IMG/VR virus record: IMGVR_UViG_3300043444_000434
Coordinates: 1 to 46,155 of that record
Reading direction: 5' to 3' (one strand)
Source: a virus
Length of the DNA: 46,155 nt
Both the position numbers and the translations under genes were made by a program. Positions 43,920-46,155 of the stretch are shown here, one piece after another (position 1 is the first letter of the stretch; every line of letters begins with the position of its first letter). The notes beneath the pieces were generated by a model that had not been told where the DNA came from, ran no database searches, and saw nothing but the letters and a program-made list of their open reading frames with translations.

Positions 43920-44678
43920 TTAGTCTATAAATACTTTGTCCCATGAGGTTGTGACAGAACCATCTTCATTAACTTCAGAAATTACAATTTCTGCATTACG
44001 CAAATGCTCAGGACGAGCACCACATGCAATCTCATCTGTAGTTTTGAAACTCAAAATGTTTTGATTACCCTTGCGATACAAATATCCAATAGCATCTGAA
44101 TTTGAAGTTGTGATACGTTTAAGCTTACCTGTTAAGTCAAGGTCTAGTGCATTAAATTCTGCACCATTCTTTTCTAATAATGTGTCTTTAATGTGACCTA
44201 CAAGAATAACATGTGGAGCCAATTGTTTGATGTAATCAACAATTTTCTCAAAAGCTTGACGCAACCATGGATATCCTGCACCATTTGGCATATTCAGAAT
44301 TGATCCATACTCTAGTTTACCTTTTGTAAACCATGATTTACCCATAGCACTTTTAGAATATAATTCTTCAGCATAAGGAATACACATTTCTTCTAGTGCT
44401 GTGATTGTATCTACAGCAATAAATTTGTATGGTTTACCTGCTGCGATGATTGCCTGTCCAATCTTAGCAATATCAGCTACGCTGGCTGCTTTGATTTTCA
44501 TTGCATCAACATAATCAGTACCATTTTCAAGGTCAATGATTAAACAGTTATCAAGCTGTGCCAATAAAGTTGTTTTACCAACTTTAGGTTTGCTGAAGAT
44601 AATCATGTTCTTTGGACTTTTTGTGGTTGCCTTCACAATCTTTGTGGGAAGCACCAACTCATTTGTTGTTTCTGCCAT
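43920..44678 (-). CDS. Sak4-like RecA-fold recombination ATPase
   Basis: A 252-residue single-domain P-loop ATPase. The Walker A motif is S29-K-P-K-V-G-K35-T-T (Ser in place of the first Gly), Walker B is FIAVD90TITALEEM, and a VILVGHIKD segment matches motif 3. The pattern and size match AAA_24/Sak4, the short Rad51-like proteins that phages use for single-strand annealing and strand exchange. An SSB-like gene follows and a RecE-like nuclease is further along the same strand, a typical recombination set. Its start overlaps the upstream stop by TAATG. Some RecA-fold ATPases of this type may act as replication accessories instead. Confidence 0.78.
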   Translation of the reverse strand: MAETTNELVLPTKIVKATTKSPKNMIIFSKPKVGKTTLLAQLDNCLIIDLENGTDYVDAMKIKAASVADIAKIGQAIIAAGKPYKFIAVDTITALEEMCIPYAEELYSKSAMGKSWFTKGKLEYGSILNMPNGAGYPWLRQAFEKIVDYIKQLAPHVILVGHIKDTLLEKNGAEFNALDLDLTGKLKRITTSNSDAIGYLYRKGNQNILSFKTTDEIACGARPEHLRNAEIVISEVNEDGSVTTSWDKVFID

Positions 44679-45322
44679 TACTTGTTTTTAGAAATTAATT
44701 GATTTAACCATTTTTTGTTAGACATTGGCACATTTTGTATCATACAATACAAATCTCGTATTGTCAATGATGTATAGTGATTGTCTTCTTTTTCTGCAAA
44801 AGCCTCGTCAAAAGACTGTTCATTAAATGGATCTTCTAAGTTGTTAAACAAAGTGTCATTTGCACTATTGAATAATCCAGGAGCTGTTTCTTTAGAAGAA
44901 AGCGTAGGAACAATAGCTGTAATGTCACTTTTATTTACAATCTCAAGATCGCTTAACCTAACTGCAAAAGTTGAAGTAGGTAGTTTGTCAGATGGAACCT
45001 CAACGTATTTTTCAGGTTCACTTTTCCAATGTGGATTATTTTTCAACTTGTACAAAGTCCTGTGATTAGGCGTAAAATAATACTGGTCCCAATCAAACAA
45101 CTCTGTATAGTAGTCATTACCACTATTGAGTTCACTAGGAAAAAATCTTACACATGCTTCTCGTGTACCATCAGTACTAAATTCTTTACCCATATAGCAA
45201 AGTTTAGCACCAAAAGTTGGAGCATCAAGTTTTAGATCTTTAAATAGAGGTTGCCAAAATGTTTTGTACTCAGCTGTAATCTCTGAGATGTGTCTTTTAG
45301 GTTTTTCTGTTGCGTTACTCAT
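44678..45322 (-). CDS. Hypothetical protein between helicase and Sak4
   Basis: A 214-residue soluble protein. The N-terminus is charged (EKPKRHISEITAEYKTFW), the middle strand-rich with aromatic residues (YTELFDWDQYYFTPNHRTLYKLK), a linker at about 130-165 is Ser/Asn-rich, and the end is helical (TIRDLYCMIQNVPMSNKKWLNQLISKNK). No family is recognised. The C-terminal helices recall short interaction segments of replication mediators. It sits between the helicase and the Sak4 ATPase with a one-base overlap with the latter, so a helicase loader or recombination mediator role is possible but untested. Confidence 0.55.
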   Translation of the reverse strand: MSNATEKPKRHISEITAEYKTFWQPLFKDLKLDAPTFGAKLCYMGKEFSTDGTREACVRFFPSELNSGNDYYTELFDWDQYYFTPNHRTLYKLKNNPHWKSEPEKYVEVPSDKLPTSTFAVRLSDLEIVNKSDITAIVPTLSSKETAPGLFNSANDTLFNNLEDPFNEQSFDEAFAEKEDNHYTSLTIRDLYCMIQNVPMSNKKWLNQLISKNK

Positions 45323-45342
45323 TACGTTTGCGTTTTAAATTA

Positions 45343-46155
45343 TTAAGTTGTTTTCTTTGGTTTCATTCTAGGTGGAGTTGCTTCTTCAAGCCCCATTATT
45401 TTATAATTTGCGTAGTACCACTGTACACTCACATCACCAAAACGGTTCTTTAACACATGTAATGCTAAATAATTTTCCATTGATGGGTCAATAATGTACT
45501 GATGTGGGCCATACAAACTGATATTGTACTTGGCAGGTCTGTTCATGGCAATCATTACATCTGCACATTGCAGTAATGAGTCACTACCAAAAACATCAGC
45601 TTCTGTTGGATAGTTTGATAACTTTCCAGGAATCTGACGTTCAGCATTGTCAATGTCACGATTTAACTGTGTTAGTACAATAAAAATAACAGGATACCTA
45701 TTTTTGATCATTGTCATCATTGTTGCCAACTTTTCTAAAGTTTGCTGCTTGTTTGTTTCAGAAGCACCTTGTTTGATTAGAAGAGTGTGGTCCAACGTAA
45801 CAACAAATGGTTTTTTGGTTTCATGATAAAACTTCTCAATAATTTCTTGCATTTGAGCAACATTAGTAGCAGTATCAACTACATACTCTTGTCTATCAAC
45901 TTGTTTGCTTGCATACTCAGCCAATCTTTTAAAATCAACTTCTGACAAAGGTGGTAATCCATCATCTTGTGCAGACTGAATATACCTCACATTTAAGTTA
46001 GAAGCATTGGACAATTCTCTAATTGCCATGTTTCTACCAAGCATTTCAAATTGAAAATGTAAAACAGAGAAATCTTGTTCAGGATTAAGTCTTTGCAAAT
46101 CTCTAGTAATAGAAGATGCAAAAAGTGTTTTACCAACACCAGGTCTAGCACCCAC
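45343..46155 (-). CDS. DnaB-type replicative helicase, C-terminal part
   Basis: 270 residues of the RecA-like motor domain; the gene continues beyond the right edge, where the frame is open and the first codon shown is GTG. The Walker A motif is GARPGVGKT at the very start of the visible part. Walker B is VVTLDHTLL (about 115-123). The VLTQLNRDID segment (about 158-167) and a later DVFGSDSLLQCADVM segment match DnaB motifs 3 and 4. Basic residues near the end (KNRFGD) fit the DNA-binding and arginine-finger region. It would unwind DNA ahead of the family B polymerase. The missing N-terminal part would hold any primase-interaction domain. Confidence 0.85.
   Translation of the reverse strand: MGARPGVGKTLFASSITRDLQRLNPEQDFSVLHFQFEMLGRNMAIRELSNASNLNVRYIQSAQDDGLPPLSEVDFKRLAEYASKQVDRQEYVVDTATNVAQMQEIIEKFYHETKKPFVVTLDHTLLIKQGASETNKQQTLEKLATMMTMIKNRYPVIFIVLTQLNRDIDNAERQIPGKLSNYPTEADVFGSDSLLQCADVMIAMNRPAKYNISLYGPHQYIIDPSMENYLALHVLKNRFGDVSVQWYYANYKIMGLEEATPPRMKPKKTT

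Noticed and set aside
1-46155. tRNA genes, CRISPR arrays, insertion sequences, integrase and stop-codon reassignment
   Set aside because: The gaps are too short or lack cloverleaf or regular repeats, no transposase or integrase motif occurs, and all long frames read with standard stops (some crAss-like phages reassign TAG or TGA, but nothing here requires it).

Overview
The window looks like part of a large tailed bacteriophage infecting a member of the Bacteroidota, most likely a crAss-like phage (order Crassvirales) or a close relative. Four things support this. (1) A protein of at least 3,539 residues carries a beta-prime-type RNA polymerase signature (R-x-P-T, then G-S-D-F-D-V-D), as in the virion RNA polymerases of crAss-like phages. 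(2) A second giant protein of 1,966 residues follows it directly. (3) The two functional halves lie on opposite strands, with virion, transcription and lysis genes on plus and replication, recombination and nucleotide genes on minus. (4) At least one promoter matches the Bacteroidota consensus exactly (TTTG-N19-TAnnTTTG). The DNA is AT-rich and the standard genetic code reads cleanly throughout. No tRNA, rRNA, CRISPR array, insertion sequence, integrase or reverse transcriptase was seen. Taxonomy is inferred from layout and motifs, without any database search.

Layout. 1-16.5 kb (+): two giant, probably virion-packaged proteins, namely the RNA polymerase-like protein (cut by the left edge), which also has a zincin-like HEAFH motif, and a protein with an N-terminal RecB-type nuclease domain. 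They end at a clear terminator. 16.7-27.0 kb (+): a tail-fibre/adhesin cluster of five proteins. Two of these end in self-cleaving S74 intramolecular chaperones and one is a fibronectin-III protein with 22 cysteines. 27.0-28.5 kb (+): small conserved proteins behind two host-type promoters, ending at a bidirectional terminator.

28.5-33.1 kb (-): nucleotide metabolism, with nrdB, a short nrdA, two unknowns, thyX and a 52-residue Fis-like helix-turn-helix gene found by hand. 33.4-35.3 kb (+): a lysis cassette (two small membrane proteins, a spanin-like protein and an amidase) inserted against the surrounding strand, with its own promoter and terminator. 35.4-46.2 kb (-): replication and recombination genes, with a DnaB-type helicase (cut by the right edge), an unknown, a Sak4-like ATPase, an SSB-like protein, a degenerate DnaG-type primase, a GIY-YIG nuclease, a RecE-like nuclease, family B DNA polymerase, a DUF932-like protein, a small basic protein and a dNMP kinase. 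Many of these genes overlap by 1-4 bases (TAATG or ATGA), which suggests translational coupling.

How it works together (inference): the packaged polymerase would be delivered with the DNA and transcribe early genes, probably including the minus-strand block, where no host-type promoter was found. The reductase, ThyX and dNMP kinase would supply dNTPs to the phage replisome, and Sak4, the SSB-like protein and the RecE-like nuclease form a recombination set. The fibres recognise the host surface, and the lysis cassette ends the cycle.
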